This document shows, one piece after another, positions 22,269 through 32,897 of a DNA stretch of 64,000 nt (its first letter is position 1; the number at the start of each line of letters is the position of its first letter). The notes under the pieces were generated by a model. That model did not search any database. It was not told the DNA's origin and saw only the letters and a program-made list of their open reading frames with translations. The stretch comes from Chrysopilus asiliformis (lineage: Eukaryota; Arthropoda; Insecta; Diptera; Rhagionidae). The DNA is taken from positions 37,640,361 to 37,704,360 of the forward strand of contig OZ035963.1 in assembly GCA_964034945.1 (NCBI GenBank), given 5' to 3'. A program made the translations under genes and the position numbers.

Positions 22269-23805
22269 CCTACACATATAAAATCGTTTAGCCTGAGTGA
22301 TTGACTGACTCATCAACGCCCAGCCCAAACCGCTGAAGCTAGAAACTTGAAATTTTCGCAGTATCTTTCATAGGCGCTCACTAAGGGGTTTTTTTCCCGA
22401 AATTACAACCTTGATTTTAGACATGAAGCCTGCTGTTTAGGAGGCTGAAAAGTGTCAATCAACCCGTTTTTCCCATCACAATTATACAATTTTTTATCAC
22501 AAATTATACAATTTTTGATTTTCCAAAAGATTTGGGAGCTGATATGCTCGCCGCTGCGTTTAAAAATGTGGTCACTTTTGGCATCATCCAAAAATTAGCA
22601 TCGCCTGTTTTAAAAGTAGTCATTGAAATCTAATTTTTAATGGAATATGATCCGAAGAAGGTTGGACTTGCCATGGAAGCCTGAAGTTTTTTCTGTGCCA
22701 AATCCGCCTCTGTTCGCGTCCTTCATTCTCAAATTTCAAAATTCATGTGTTACACAATTAATTTGTAACCGTTATTCTGCATCGTTACCAACTTTGCAGC
22801 AATCCAGTGAAAAAAGCCTGGCGAGGTCGGAAACAAAGCTATATAAAAAATTTCGAATTTGCCAAGATCGTTAAAAACAATCGTTATTCCCATATACATA
22901 GTCATCAATATGTATACAGCGTTTTTATATAAATATATCTATTATATATAAAGGTGATTGTAGGAACTGTTTTGACGTAAAAAAATGTTTTTTTAGATAA
23001 AATCTATTTCAAATTTTTGCACAAGAATATATTATAGCTGCAAAATCAAAGGACCATTAATTACATAAATAAATGAATGCTATAGGATAGTAAAAAACTT
23101 CCCTTTAAAATGTACGACAAATATAGAGTGGTCGGCAAATTCCTTTTGAACTCTTTAGAGAAGTTTTAGTGGATATGCAGTGTTGAGTATGTTGAGTGCA
23201 TATCCCTTTATTGTAATTTAATTAAACGATATCAAAAGTTCGTACATAGGTAAAAGTATGATGAATAAAATTGCGTCGTATAATCGGTTTTCAAAATAAA
23301 GGCCGTGGGTCAGGGCTATAGTATTTTTTAAAGTCCAGTATTTTGCATTGACTTTTTTTGGAAGAAGAACAATAGCTCCAATCGGTTGCTGTTGAATACC
23401 GTGAATGTTATATGAAATTTAAATGGGAGGAAATGTGATCTCGTTGCTGAATGTTTTGATTGATGGTGGATTAAAAAACCGGAAACATTCATTATTAACA
23501 AGTAGGCCACTTCAGGTTATAACTCGATTAAATAAATAACTCTTGCATAATGGCAATCGAAAATTCAGACGTACGAAATTCTATAGAAATAAATTCGATA
23601 AAGGAAATTCAGTAGATATTAAAAAGATTAGCACTATTTTAAATTAGCACTCGATTTATTATGCCTTATGGAAGATACGAGTATGTTCGTTATCTGTAAC
23701 TACGATTATACGATCAAGATAATACAGATTTTTAGCATAATTTGGTTTAAACATGTCGTATGAACAGAGATTACTAATCCAAATTTAACCCCAAAAAAGA
23801 AACCA
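22269..23805. other. Unassigned AT-rich DNA
   Basis: No gene recognised. The 22285-22420 piece (GACTGACTCATCAACGCCC, CCGCTGAAGCTAGAAACTTG) reads like a dispersed insect repeat but has no second copy in the window. Around 22910-22950 is a TA-rich run. Confidence 0.35.
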
Positions 23806-24210
23806 TTAGGGAGATGTCCCACTGGCGCATCAGCTCCTGCAGCTGACTGATCCCGACATCAGGGGCCTATTCCACAAAAGAACAAGTCTTGTATTTGTAG
23901 CTATTTTTCACAAATTGTAGGACTTGTAAGCACATTTTCATTTCTTAAAATACAATTTTTAAATCACAAATACAAATTCGGAGTAATTTTACAATCCGAA
24001 ATGTTTTCACAAGTCTTTATTTTCTGTTCCTCAACGCATTTCGGCAAGCTTACAATTACAAGTGGTTTTTTTGGGAAATTGTGAGAAAAAATACCACTTG
24101 TAGTCCAATACCGTTCCACAAAGACATTTCTTTGCTGAAATTGAACTACAATTGTTGGAAATATTTAGCAGTGTTCAAACGCCTCTAAAAGTAATCACAA
24201 GTGGATAAAA

Positions 24211-24372
24211 ATGGATACGGACAGTAGTAATAGTAGCGAAAATGAAGCTAATATGCAATTAGCAACTCGTCGCAGAAGAATTTATCGTCCAAGAATAAAT
24301 TTCAATTTAACTTCTGTTTTTGAATTCAACGAAAAATTTCGTTTAAACGCAACAAAAATCAGTCACATTTAA
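24211..24372 (+). CDS. Truncated PIF/Harbinger transposase N-terminus
   Basis: A 53-residue frame starts at an ATG at 24211 and ends at TAA at 24370-24372. It has an acidic Ser/Glu start, a basic RRRR block, then INFNLTSVFEFNEKFRLNAT, which resembles the region just before the catalytic domain in HARBI1-like transposases. The catalytic DDE domain has been deleted, so it cannot act as a transposase. The family call is from reading the sequence and is moderately sure. Confidence 0.45.
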   Translation: MDTDSSNSSENEANMQLATRRRRIYRPRINFNLTSVFEFNEKFRLNATKISHI

Positions 24373-24525
24373 ACTTTGGATAATAGGAGAATCTTTTCCT
24401 ATTATATCCAAAACTAAATGGTCAATTTCATTGAGTTTCATTTCAACACCCCCTCCAAAAAAAATCGTTTTTTTTTCTTTGATTTTAAATAAAATACTTT
24501 TTATAATTTCTTCTTTTTTAGCCAT
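24343..24525 (-). pseudogene. Possible C-terminal remnant of a Harbinger Myb/MADF accessory protein
   Basis: The frame includes a GGG turn followed by MKLNEIDHLVLDIIGKDSP, a pattern like the linker and short C-terminal helix of Harbinger-linked Myb proteins. It overlaps the end of the plus-strand transposase fragment, as expected if the intervening coding parts of two convergent genes were deleted. Low confidence. Confidence 0.25.
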
Positions 24526-24875
24526 AATTTTAATTCTTTACTAAGTGAAATCAAACAACTGTGGCTAAGACTGTCGTAACAATTGTAGAAAAAGAAATCA
24601 ATTCACAAGTGGCCTTAAACTTTTTTGGGGAACAAACAATTGATACAATTGTATAAATCGATATTGTGAAAATGTAAAGAAAAAATATTTACAAATGTGT
24701 GAGTTCCTGGAGCAGTTTTTTTTTGGATTTGTAATTGTGAATATACAATTTAACAATTTGTGAATTGTAGAATTGTACCTTTGTGGAATAGGCCCCTGGT
24801 CACGCAGCTGCACGAACTGATTCGATCAGTCGACATGGCACACTGAACTGGGATCAGCTGACCTCAAACGTCAAA

Positions 24876-25060
24876 ATGTCGGACACGGAGGAAGAACTTC
24901 TCCTTGTTTCTCTGCTAAAAAAACTGAATCTGTGCAATCCTGCAAGCATCTACGTTTTTCTACAACTGGTACGATTGCTGTGTTTAATTTCTCCTCTTCG
25001 ATGGACATCGTATTTATTTTCTCTTGTTCAAAAGTTTATGATGTTCCCAAATAGTAATTA
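24876..25060 (+). pseudogene. Harbinger-like N-terminal fragment in copy 1
   Basis: The frame starts MSDTEEELLLVSLL, the acidic-then-leucine start common to Harbinger transposases, and is cut at 25060 by the CACTGGT element. The same fragment in the uninterrupted copy runs 35235-35405 and ends after 56 residues, so this frame was already truncated before the insertion. Confidence 0.5.
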
Positions 25061-25249
25061 CACTGGTAAACAAAATTGTAACTTTGTTGTGCCACATGGA
25101 CTTTTTGAAGTGAAAACTTCTTTAGCGGCGTTGTGAGTGATTTCAAACTCGATGAAACGACAGTAAAAAGAGATAGGATATTTTAGCCTACGAGAAAATG
25201 AGATAGAATACAGATGGGTGCCAGTCAATTTATCGTAAACAAGATTGAG

Positions 25250-25345
25250 GGGAAGCGGGAAGGGGTACGGGAAGGGGGCGGGGTACGGGAAGGGAAAGGG
25301 GAGAAGGGAGAAGTGTTAGGAGGGAGGAAGTGGAGAGAGGAGGCG
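25250..25345 (+). other. G-rich polypurine tract, potential G-quadruplex
   Basis: Repeated GGGAAGGGG/TACGGG units give more than eight runs of three or more G within about 95 bases, with almost no pyrimidines. Such tracts form G-quadruplexes or triplexes readily. Confidence 0.75.
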
Positions 25346-25526
25346 ATAAATTATGTTTCGTCATAAATTGCAATATATACATATGTACTCGTATATAAAT
25401 AAAAATGGATGTTTTATTGTTTGTCTGCCTGCCTGAGATTACAAAACTCAAAAACTACTGGACCGATTTTTATGCGGTTTTTTGCAAAATAATCTGTGTT
25501 GCCAGGAGCAGGTTTTTAGCTATGTA

Positions 25527-26620
25527 GATTTTCAAAATTCGAAACGGAAGGTCCTGTAAGGATAATGAAAATATCCTTTTTCCCATTTTTCCCCGGAAAA
25601 ATTTGCATTTTAGAGTTTTTGGGGTCGCTGATCACGAATCCGGTATTAGATTTTCAAAATTCGAAACGGAAGGTCCTGTAAGGATAATGAAAATATCCTT
25701 TTTCCCATTTTTCTCCGGAAAAATTGGCACTACGGGGTTTTTGGGGTCGCTGATCACGAATCCGGTATTAGATTTTCAAAATTCGAAACGGAAGGTCCTG
25801 TAAGGATAATGAAAATATCCTTTTTCCCATTTTTCTCCGGAAAAATTGGCACTACGGGGTTTTTGGGGTCGCTGATCACGAATCCGGTATTAGATTTTCA
25901 AAATTCGAAACGAAAGGTCCTGTAAGGATAAATATCCTTTTTCCCATTTTTCCCCGGAAAAATTTGCATTTTAGGGTTTTTGGGGTCGCTGATCACGAAT
26001 CCGGTATTAGATTTTCAAAATTCGAAACGGAAGATCCTGTAAGGATAATGAAAATATCCTTTTTCCCATTTTTCTCCGGAAAAATTGGCACTACGGGGTT
26101 TTTGGGGTCGCTGATCACGAATCCGGTATTAGATTTTCAAAATTCGAAACGAAAGGTCCTGTAAGGATAAATATCCTTTTTCCCATTTTTCCCCGGAAAA
26201 ATTTGCATTTTAGAGTTTTTGGGGTCGCTGATCACGAATCCGGTATTAGATTTTCAAAATTCGAAACGGAAGGTCCTGTAAGGATAATGAAAATATCCTT
26301 TTTCCCATTTTTCTCCGGAAAAATTGGCACTACGGGGTTTTTGGGGTCGCTGATCACGAATCCGGTATTAGATTTTCAAAATTCGAAACGGAAGGTCCTG
26401 TAAGGATAATGAAAATATCCTTTTTCCCATTTTTCTCCGGAAAAATTGGCACTACGGGGTTTTTGGGGTCGCTGATCACGAATCCGGTATTAGATTTTCA
26501 AAATTCGAAACGAAAGGTCCTGTAAGGATAAATATCCTTTTTCCCATTTTTCCCCGGAAAAATTTGCATTTTAGGGTTTTTGGGGTCGCTGATCACGAAT
26601 CCGGTATTAGATTTTCAATA
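25527..26620. repeat. Minisatellite array, 122-bp unit, nine full copies
   Basis: Units start with GATTTTCAAAATTCGAAACG at 25527, 25649, 25771, 25893, 26010, 26132, 26249, 26371 and 26493, with a last partial unit at 26610. Three units are 117 bp because five bases are missing after AAGGATAA. Variant units (TTTGCATTTTAG versus TTGGCACTACGGGG) recur in the same order: units 2-3-4 equal units 7-8-9, so a 361-bp block was duplicated. The identical 66-residue frames in it are repeat by-products. Diverged single units lie at about 41346-41485 and 63085-63180. Confidence 0.95.
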
Positions 26621-26938
26621 AAAATATAATATTACTTTTGAACCTGGTACCAATATTATAATAAATAAACGCTATAACTATCCCACCCCTGATACCGCAT
26701 TCGTCTCATTCTCTCGCTGTTTAGTTTTCCTAAGGTTTCACTTCTACCGCGTGTGCACTGCACACACATGTTTTTTTTTTGATATTTTTTACTTTAGTAG
26801 GTGGTTGGCAGTAAAAACAAACATTTAAAAAAAATCGGTTAGCCAAGAATTTTATTTTCTTAAGTAATTTAAAATATTTCAAAAAACAATGATCTCCTAA
26901 ACCAAAAATGTAAAAAAAAATTATTATGAAGTTACGAT

Positions 26939-27140
26939 CTAAGATTTTCTAGCAAATTTAGCTCCTGGTTGGTCCCTTTTGATTGTCCAGCAGTAATCTG
27001 CCAACATATTTGGGTTCCATTTGCCCTGGTAACGTTTTTCCATCTTAGAAATGTCCTGATGGAACCTTTCTCCGTGCTCATCGTTCATAGCCCCCAAATT
27101 CTCAAGAAAAAAATCAGTTGTGGTCAACACAAAACTTTCT
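26939..27140 (-). pseudogene. C-terminal part of an arthropod transposon-type protein
   Basis: The minus frame reads ENLGAMNDEHGERFHQDIS and then MEKRYQGKWNPNMLADYCW before stopping at 26939. I recognise this as the C-terminal block of an abundant uncharacterised protein family in arthropod and cnidarian genomes. The upstream residues that should precede it lie at 34150-34313 and have been separated by a repeat and an LTR retrotransposon. The conserved E within GERFH could be a catalytic acid of a DDE-type enzyme, which is only a suggestion. Confidence 0.6.
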
Positions 27141-27239
27141 TCTACAAAATCTACGACCCTGTGCAATTTACGCTAGAGCCCTGTCGCGTTGTCAACCTAA
27201 GACGACCTCCCAATAAATTCTTGGTTCATCCAAAAATAT

Positions 27240-27511
27240 CAAAAACGTACAAAATTTGAGATAACTTGAGAACGGTAAAAGATATCAATTTACGGTAAAT
27301 GGCAAAAATGTAGAAAATGTTAACATCTTTAATTATTCTTTTAACTGATTTGTCGAAAAACCGTTAGTTTGCAAATTATTCGCAAAAATATGATTTTTTA
27401 CATATTAATGAAAATATCTCAATAACGGTAAAAGATAACGGATAACGGTAAAAGACAAAATTGTGCAGAATGCCATTCTCATTAATTCACTTCATACATT
27501 CAGTCAGCAAA
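27240..27511 (-). repeat. Dispersed repeat family A, part 1 of a split copy
   Basis: Reverse complement of the 20565-20800 segment. It continues on the far side of the LTR retrotransposon at 33649-34110. Confidence 0.75.
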
Positions 27512-27515
27512 AACC

Positions 27516-27700
27516 TGTAGGATTATGATTTATTTTTATTATTTAAACACATTTATTTATTTTTTTTAAAAGTTTTAATAAAATTTAAAAGTTGTTGATT
27601 CGACGGTTGACAATCATATAATAAAAATTTAAAATTACAAAACGGTTACACTTACTAGATTAAAAGGTAACTTAAATAATAATTTTACAGTGTCGCCACA
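27516..27700 (-). repeat. 3' LTR of element 2 (185 bp)
   Basis: Matches 33455-33648 throughout except for lacking the 9-bp AATAAAAAC present there after ACGGTTACAC. It has TG...CA ends and is followed on the plus strand by the polypurine tract complement GTACTCCCTCCCC (27701-27713). Confidence 0.95.
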
Positions 27701-27716
27701 GTACTCCCTCCCCAGT
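27701..27716 (-). other. Polypurine tract of element 2
   Basis: The minus strand reads CTGGGGAGGGAGTAC immediately before the 3' LTR, the position and composition used to prime plus-strand DNA synthesis. Confidence 0.8.
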
Positions 27717-27768
27717 GAAAATTAAAGAAATCAATAACTAAAATTTTGTTTCTTTAACCGGAACGAGA

Positions 27769-30700
27769 TTAGGAAGAAAACCGAACTTTGAAAGATGAAT
27801 GTTTTGGCAAGTTAATATTAGGACGAATGGGAATAGTATTGGAAATAGCACCTGTTACTGGTTCGTCTAAGTCATAAATTCTATCCGAAAAACAAGGTTT
27901 AAGTCTGTCAATTGAAACCGTAACATTTTTGTTTTTAATATTTAACAAAAAATATTTATTATTTCTTTCTAAAACAGCATATGGCCCTGAATACGGTGTT
28001 TGTAAGGAAGATCGTACAGCATCTGTCCTTAAAAACACATGAGAACAAGAATTTAAATCTTTAAAAACAAAAATTGATTTCCTTGAATGATCCGTAGATG
28101 AAACCGGTCGAATGTTAACAAATTGTTCACGTAATTTATTTATAAAATGATTTTGAAATTCAACTTTGGGTGAAGAATTAAGAAAATCACTAGGTAAACG
28201 AATATTTTCTCCATAAACTAATTCAGCTGAAGAACTTTGAAAATCTTCCCTATAAGTAGTTCGTAATCCTAAAAGAACTGCGGGTAATGATCTAGTCCAA
28301 GAACTACTTTCGCTATGACACATAATAGCAGATTTAAGAGTTCTATGGAATCGTTCTATTAAGCCATTCGCTTTTGGATTGTATGCAGTAGTACGATTTC
28401 GTTTAAAGCCTAATAATTTAGAAAGTTCTCTAAATAATTCTGATTCGAATTGTGTACCATGGTCTGTAACGATAGTATTTGGAACACCAAATCTACATAT
28501 CCAGTCTCTAAAAATAACGTTAGCCACAGTTTCACTAGAAATATCTTTGATGGGTATGACTTCGGGCCAACGGGTAAAACGATCCATAATAGTAACACAA
28601 TAACGAAAACCTTCTGACGATGGTAAAGGACCTACAATGTCTACATGAATGTGTTGAAAACGTTCACTTACTAAAGGAAATTTTCCAGTCTCGCTTTTAA
28701 CATGTCGAGAAATTTTTGATTTTTGACACGCTAAACAATTTTTAGACCAATCTCGAATATCTTTATTAATAGAAGGCCAAATAAATTTTTGAGATGCCAT
28801 TTTTATCGTAGTTCGAATGCTAGGGTGCGATAAATTATGTATATTTTGAAAAATTGAATTTCTGAAATTTTGTGGAATATAAGGTCTAATTACTCCAGAA
28901 GAATTATCACACCAAATAAATTTATCAGAACCTAATACAGGAAATTTTGCCAAATTTAGAGAAGTATTGCCGTCTAAAAGAGATGTAAGTTCTGTATCTC
29001 CATTCTGAGCATCTGCAATTAAAGCAAAATCAACTGACTCAGGAATATTAATAGAGTCTACACGTGATAAAGTATCGGCTACGACATTATCTTTGCCTGG
29101 AATGTGCTGAATGTCTGTAGTGAATTGACCGATAAAATCAAGATGACGAACTTGACGAGGAGAAGCCTTCTCTAAATTTTGATGAAAAGCATAAATCAAT
29201 GGTTTGTGATCCGTAAAAAGTGTAAATTCGCGACCTTCTAATATAAATCTAAAGTGTTTAATAGCCGAATAAGTAGCTAAAAGCTCTCTGTCGTAGGCAC
29301 TATAACGTTGTTGTGCCGTATTTAATTTAACCGAAAAGAAACTTAGTGGACACCAATTTCCGTCTATAAATTGTTGGACAACAGCTCCAAGAGATTTATC
29401 AGAAGCATCTACCATCACAGATAATTTTGCAGTTGATGAAGGATAGACAAGCAAAGTAGCTTTAGAAAGCTTTTCTTTGCAAAGATCAAATGCATTTATG
29501 GTTAGTTCGGTCCAATCAATTTTTCTACGATCATTTTTCTTGCTACCTTCGAGAAATTTGTTAAGGTTTAATTGATCTTGTGCAGCATTTGGAATGAACC
29601 GTCTATAAAAATTGATCATACCCAAGAATCGTCTAAGATCTTTGACTGTCTCTGGACGAGTAAAATCACAAATTGCTTTAATTCGATCAGCTATTGGAAG
29701 AATACCTTTTGGCGAAATGAGATGTCCGAGAAAATGTATTTCTTTTTGCAAAAACAGACTTTTTTCAATATTAACAATTAAGCCATATTCAAAAAAACGT
29801 TTGAAAATTTGTTCTAAATGATGAAAATGTTCTTCTTCATTATGAGAAAATACTAAAACATCATCAATATAAACATAACAAAAATTAAAGTCTTTTAAAA
29901 CATGATTTATAAAACGTTGAAAAGTTTGGGCAGCATTTCTGAAACCAAAAGTCATTCTGACAAATTCAAATAAGCCGAAAGGAGTACATATTGCTGTTTT
30001 CTTAATATCATCTGGATGAACAGGAATTTGATGGTATGCTTTAACTAAATCTAAAGAAGAGAAAACTGAACAACCTGCTAACTGAGCAGAAAAATCCTGT
30101 AAATAGCTAATAGGATAACGATCAGGAACAGTAATACTATTAAGTTTGCGATAGTCGCCGCAAGGTCTCCAGTCACCATTTTTTTTCTTCACTAAATGCA
30201 GTGGAGAAGACCATTCGCTTTTTGAAGGACGACAAATACCTTGTTCCAACAAATATTCGAATTCTAATTTAGCAGCCTGTAATTTTTCAGGTGATAATCG
30301 ACGTACTTTAGAATTTATTGGAGGACCTTTAGTTTCGATGTGATGAACAACTTCATGTTTAACATCTTTCGAAAAATTATTTGGATCTGTAATGGACTTA
30401 AATTTGTTCAAAAGTGATGAAATTCTAGGGTCTAATATTTTATCAGAAATAGTGGAAATTGAAGATGATGGACCAGAAACTAATTTTGCATTAACATTTA
30501 AGTTAGTTAACGGATCTATTAATTTCTTTCTACGAATATCAACTAATAATCCAAAATTATTTAAAAAATCTGCACCGATAATTGGTTTGGAAACATCAGC
30601 AATAATGAATGAATGCAAAAATTTTCTTCTTAGGCCCAAATTCAACGTAATTAATTTTGTACCATAAGTATTAATTTTGGTTGAATTAGCAGCAAAAAGT

Positions 30701-30783
30701 TTAAAATTTGATATGCATTTTTTATCGAAACGACAAGAAGGAATAACCGAAACTTCGGCACCACTATCTATCAAAAAATGCAT
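27769..30783 (-). CDS. pol: Pol polyprotein of element 2 (interrupted at its N-terminus)
   Basis: This 1004-residue frame contains an aspartic protease ([10 protein letters not shown], Asp 6 from the first Met), reverse transcriptase (YVYIDD near residues 303-308), RNase H (MVDAS; TDHKPL), an integrase zinc module (HNLSHPS ... CLACQ near 645-690) and the integrase core ([22 protein letters not shown]). All catalytic motifs are present without stops. The Met at 30783 is unlikely to be the native start: the frame continues upstream to a hAT insertion at 30801 and resumes beyond it at 31933, in register after removing element plus duplication (1140 nt). Native expression was by -1 frameshift from gag. 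The hAT therefore falls inside the protease-proximal coding region. Confidence 0.92.
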   Translation of the reverse strand: MHFLIDSGAEVSVIPSCRFDKKCISNFKLFAANSTKINTYGTKLITLNLGLRRKFLHSFIIADVSKPIIGADFLNNFGLLVDIRRKKLIDPLTNLNVNAKLVSGPSSSISTISDKILDPRISSLLNKFKSITDPNNFSKDVKHEVVHHIETKGPPINSKVRRLSPEKLQAAKLEFEYLLEQGICRPSKSEWSSPLHLVKKKNGDWRPCGDYRKLNSITVPDRYPISYLQDFSAQLAGCSVFSSLDLVKAYHQIPVHPDDIKKTAICTPFGLFEFVRMTFGFRNAAQTFQRFINHVLKDFNFCYVYIDDVLVFSHNEEEHFHHLEQIFKRFFEYGLIVNIEKSLFLQKEIHFLGHLISPKGILPIADRIKAICDFTRPETVKDLRRFLGMINFYRRFIPNAAQDQLNLNKFLEGSKKNDRRKIDWTELTINAFDLCKEKLSKATLLVYPSSTAKLSVMVDASDKSLGAVVQQFIDGNWCPLSFFSVKLNTAQQRYSAYDRELLATYSAIKHFRFILEGREFTLFTDHKPLIYAFHQNLEKASPRQVRHLDFIGQFTTDIQHIPGKDNVVADTLSRVDSINIPESVDFALIADAQNGDTELTSLLDGNTSLNLAKFPVLGSDKFIWCDNSSGVIRPYIPQNFRNSIFQNIHNLSHPSIRTTIKMASQKFIWPSINKDIRDWSKNCLACQKSKISRHVKSETGKFPLVSERFQHIHVDIVGPLPSSEGFRYCVTIMDRFTRWPEVIPIKDISSETVANVIFRDWICRFGVPNTIVTDHGTQFESELFRELSKLLGFKRNRTTAYNPKANGLIERFHRTLKSAIMCHSESSSWTRSLPAVLLGLRTTYREDFQSSSAELVYGENIRLPSDFLNSSPKVEFQNHFINKLREQFVNIRPVSSTDHSRKSIFVFKDLNSCSHVFLRTDAVRSSLQTPYSGPYAVLERNNKYFLLNIKNKNVTVSIDRLKPCFSDRIYDLDEPVTGAISNTIPIRPNINLPKHSSFKVRFSS

Positions 30784-30800
30784 TTTACTTAAGTCATCAT

Positions 30801-31932
30801 TAGGGCCCGGATTTAAGGCACTTATAAAATGGGAAAAAAGGCAGGCAAAAAGGCAGTATAAAAGACTGAATAAGCATTAATTTTTCAAAAAAAAGGCATT
30901 TATTTAAACAAAAGGCATTTTCATTGCACGAATATTACATATCATGTATCACAAAATTGAACGCAGGACGCTTGCAAAAAATTTCAGATAAATTAAATTA
31001 ATATAAATAAATTTAAAAAAATATATAAAAAGCTAATAGCCGTATAAAGAGTCTCACTTCATTTAAGTAATATGAGTGTTCGCTGCTTTTTACCTACAAC
31101 TTGTTATAGTGACGTTACTTTAGGTGCATATCATAATAGGTAATACGGATCTAATACTGATTGCAAGAAATAATTAAGTGAAGTAATAAAACTTACCTAA
31201 AAGTTCTTTTCTAATCCCCGAAATTGTTTCTAAATAGCAGGTTTCCAATTCTTTCGTAACGTTGATTCATCTGGAATTTTTTCATGGCAATATTTTTGAA
31301 AAAACTCTCAAAATATAATTATTCAATTTCCAAAGTGGATTATTTGCTTTAACAAATGCCATACATAAATCTCTAAAAAATTATGAGTCGCTTCTTCTGC
31401 TGATTGCATTTTTGAATAACCCGACTTTTTTTGAACTTGCTTTCTGCAATAAATTCTTGTGTATGGCAATTTTTATGTGTTGTGTCACAAAATACTTTTT
31501 TGAATGATTCACTACTTTTTCGCAAATTTTGCAGAAAAGCAAACTCCCGTCTGTCGAGAAACAGTCTTTACCAAATGTATTTACAAGGTTCACGAGTATA
31601 AGGCGGTTTTCTCGTGTGATTTTTGGCATTTCTAAGATTTCAATTTACTACCAAAACTAAACTGATCGCACATTGGCGCAACTGACATAAATATAGGCAT
31701 TGCCAAATCAAAAAAAAAATAATGATAATTTTTATGGGTACTTAAATTACCCTAAAAAGAATTTATAAATCTTTTTAAGATCGGAATTATTAAAAAAGGC
31801 ATAAAAAAAAGGCTAAATGGTCGAAAAAGTGGGAAAATAAGCAAAAATGCCTAAAAGGCAGTTATTATACAAAAATGAACGAAAAAAGCAAAATAGGCAA
31901 AATGCCTTTTTGCCTTAAATATCCGGGCCCTG
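30801..31932 (-). mobile_element. hAT-type DNA transposon (non-autonomous) inserted in element 2
   Basis: Terminal inverted repeats (TAGGGCCCGGAT...TTAAGGCA on the left, its near complement on the right) bound 1132 bp. An exact 8-bp duplication GTCATCAT lies at 30793-30800 and 31933-31940. An 8-bp duplication with CAGGG-type ends is the hAT signature. Subterminal AAAAGGCA/TGCCTTTT motifs recur near both ends. The only coding remnant is a BED-like zinc finger frame, so it needs a transposase from another copy. Confidence 0.9.
31381..31629 (-). CDS. BED-type zinc finger fragment of a hAT transposase
   Basis: An 82-residue frame contains LFCKICEKVV and, 14 residues after the second Cys, TQHIKIAIHK, giving a C-x2-C...H-x5-H spacing like a BED finger, the DNA-binding module at the N-terminus of many hAT transposases. 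The catalytic and dimerisation regions are missing. It starts MPKITRENRLILVNLVNTFG, which resembles the N-terminus of intact transposases of this type, so this may be the true start and the rest was deleted. Confidence 0.6.
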   Translation of the reverse strand: MPKITRENRLILVNLVNTFGKDCFSTDGSLLFCKICEKVVNHSKKYFVTQHIKIAIHKNLLQKASSKKVGLFKNAISRRSDS

Positions 31933-32000
31933 GTCATCATAAAGAAAAAGACGACAACTTTTAATGGTTGCATCGTCTGTCGTCATCAACGATGAACCAT

Positions 32001-32897
32001 TTAGTTTCCCGAACTGTCGTTCGTGTAATTACAGGGAGAAATGCATTTTTTAGCTTTTTCCCCAAAATTAAAATGATACCAGCACAATGATTTTGATTTA
32101 TCAGAAGAACTAGAAGACCGATTACGTGATTTATTGTTTTGTTTGTTAACACTGCGACTTCGAGAACGAGAGTTATTATTAGAAGATTCAAATTTCAATT
32201 TTTTAATTTCTTCTGTTAAATTTTGAATTTGATCATTTAAAGAAGACAAAATGTTAACGTTATTAACTGATGATTGAGACAAATTTACAGAACAAATACT
32301 ATTTCCAATATAAACTGAAACAATTCTGTCAGCAATTTCAGCTAGAGAATCTAGTGAATCTCTGCTTACTGACAGAATTGCTTGTACTGTTTGTGGTAGA
32401 CGCTCCATCCACAATGATTTTAAAACGTTTTCCGTAATAGAATTGGCCGACAAACCTTTCATCTGTCTAAGAAGATCAGATGGTTTTTTATCACCCAATT
32501 CTAATTCCTTCAAAATTTTTTTTAATCGAACCTCTTCCGAATCTGTAAGGCGATTAATAAGTGCTTCTTTTAAAGCAATGTATTTGTTGTCAGCTGGAGG
32601 ATTTAACAAAATGTCACTAACAAAATCTAAAATTTCCTCCTCCAATGCTGCAACTACAATATTAAATTTTGTGTTATCCGAAATAATATGACTATTCACA
32701 AATTGGGCTTCAAGTTGTATGAACCATAGTTGTGGTTTATTACGCCAAAATTTTGGTGGTCGAACACTGACTGCACCAATTTGTGAAAACTGAGGTTGAT
32801 TAATACCGGATGAATCACTACCTGGGAGAGATACTGAAGGCGTTACATTTTCTTGAGCCATAATAAAATTTAATAATGAAAATAATAGTAAACACAA
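32001..32897 (-). CDS. gag: Gag protein of element 2, CHCC type
   Basis: A 298-residue frame. The Met at residue 13 (32861, MAQENVTPSVSLPG) is the more likely start because the 12 residues before it are hydrophobic and atypical. A capsid-like region (FWRNKPQLWFIQLEAQF through LWMERLPQTVQAIL) is followed by a Ser/Arg-rich linker (SRSRSRSVNKQ) and a zinc motif CWYHFNFGEKAKKCISPC, spaced C-x2-H-x9-C-x3-C. This CHCC form instead of CCHC is the hallmark of CsRn1-lineage elements. The stop at 32001-32003 directly follows a GGGAAAC heptamer. Confidence 0.85.
   Translation of the reverse strand: MCLLLFSLLNFIMAQENVTPSVSLPGSDSSGINQPQFSQIGAVSVRPPKFWRNKPQLWFIQLEAQFVNSHIISDNTKFNIVVAALEEEILDFVSDILLNPPADNKYIALKEALINRLTDSEEVRLKKILKELELGDKKPSDLLRQMKGLSANSITENVLKSLWMERLPQTVQAILSVSRDSLDSLAEIADRIVSVYIGNSICSVNLSQSSVNNVNILSSLNDQIQNLTEEIKKLKFESSNNNSRSRSRSVNKQNNKSRNRSSSSSDKSKSLCWYHFNFGEKAKKCISPCNYTNDSSGN
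32004..32010 (-). promoter_or_regulatory. Candidate -1 ribosomal frameshift site GGGAAAC
   Basis: In the gag frame the heptamer sits as G GGA AAC immediately before the TAA stop, the canonical X XXY YYZ arrangement. A -1 slip there enters the pol frame, which is open from this point to the hAT insertion and, beyond it, through pol. Confidence 0.7.

Larger units (their letters stand above)
23871..24797. mobile_element. Second Harbinger-type deletion derivative nested in copy 1
   Basis: Terminal inverted repeats AGGGGCCTATTCCACAAA and TTTGTGGAATAGGCCCCT bound 927 bp. Compared with the intact host copy near 35157, the host sequence resumes exactly at both ends. Many CACAAGT/ACTTGTG subterminal motifs occur inside. 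It keeps a short transposase-like frame on the plus strand (24211-24372) and, on the minus strand (24525-24343), a stretch resembling the tail of a Harbinger Myb/MADF accessory protein. Confidence 0.75.

Noticed and set aside
24876..25136. 86-codon frame as an independent gene
   Set aside because: It is a Harbinger N-terminal fragment that runs by chance across an insertion junction at 25061.
25603..26403. Three identical 66-codon open frames
   Set aside because: They are copies of the same phase through the 122-bp minisatellite and have no coding signature.
25527..26620. CRISPR-like array
   Set aside because: Units are directly adjacent 117-122 bp copies with no unique spacers, in a eukaryotic transposon context.
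28379..28603. Plus-strand frames inside the pol of element 2
   Set aside because: Shadows of the minus-strand pol gene; no independent support.
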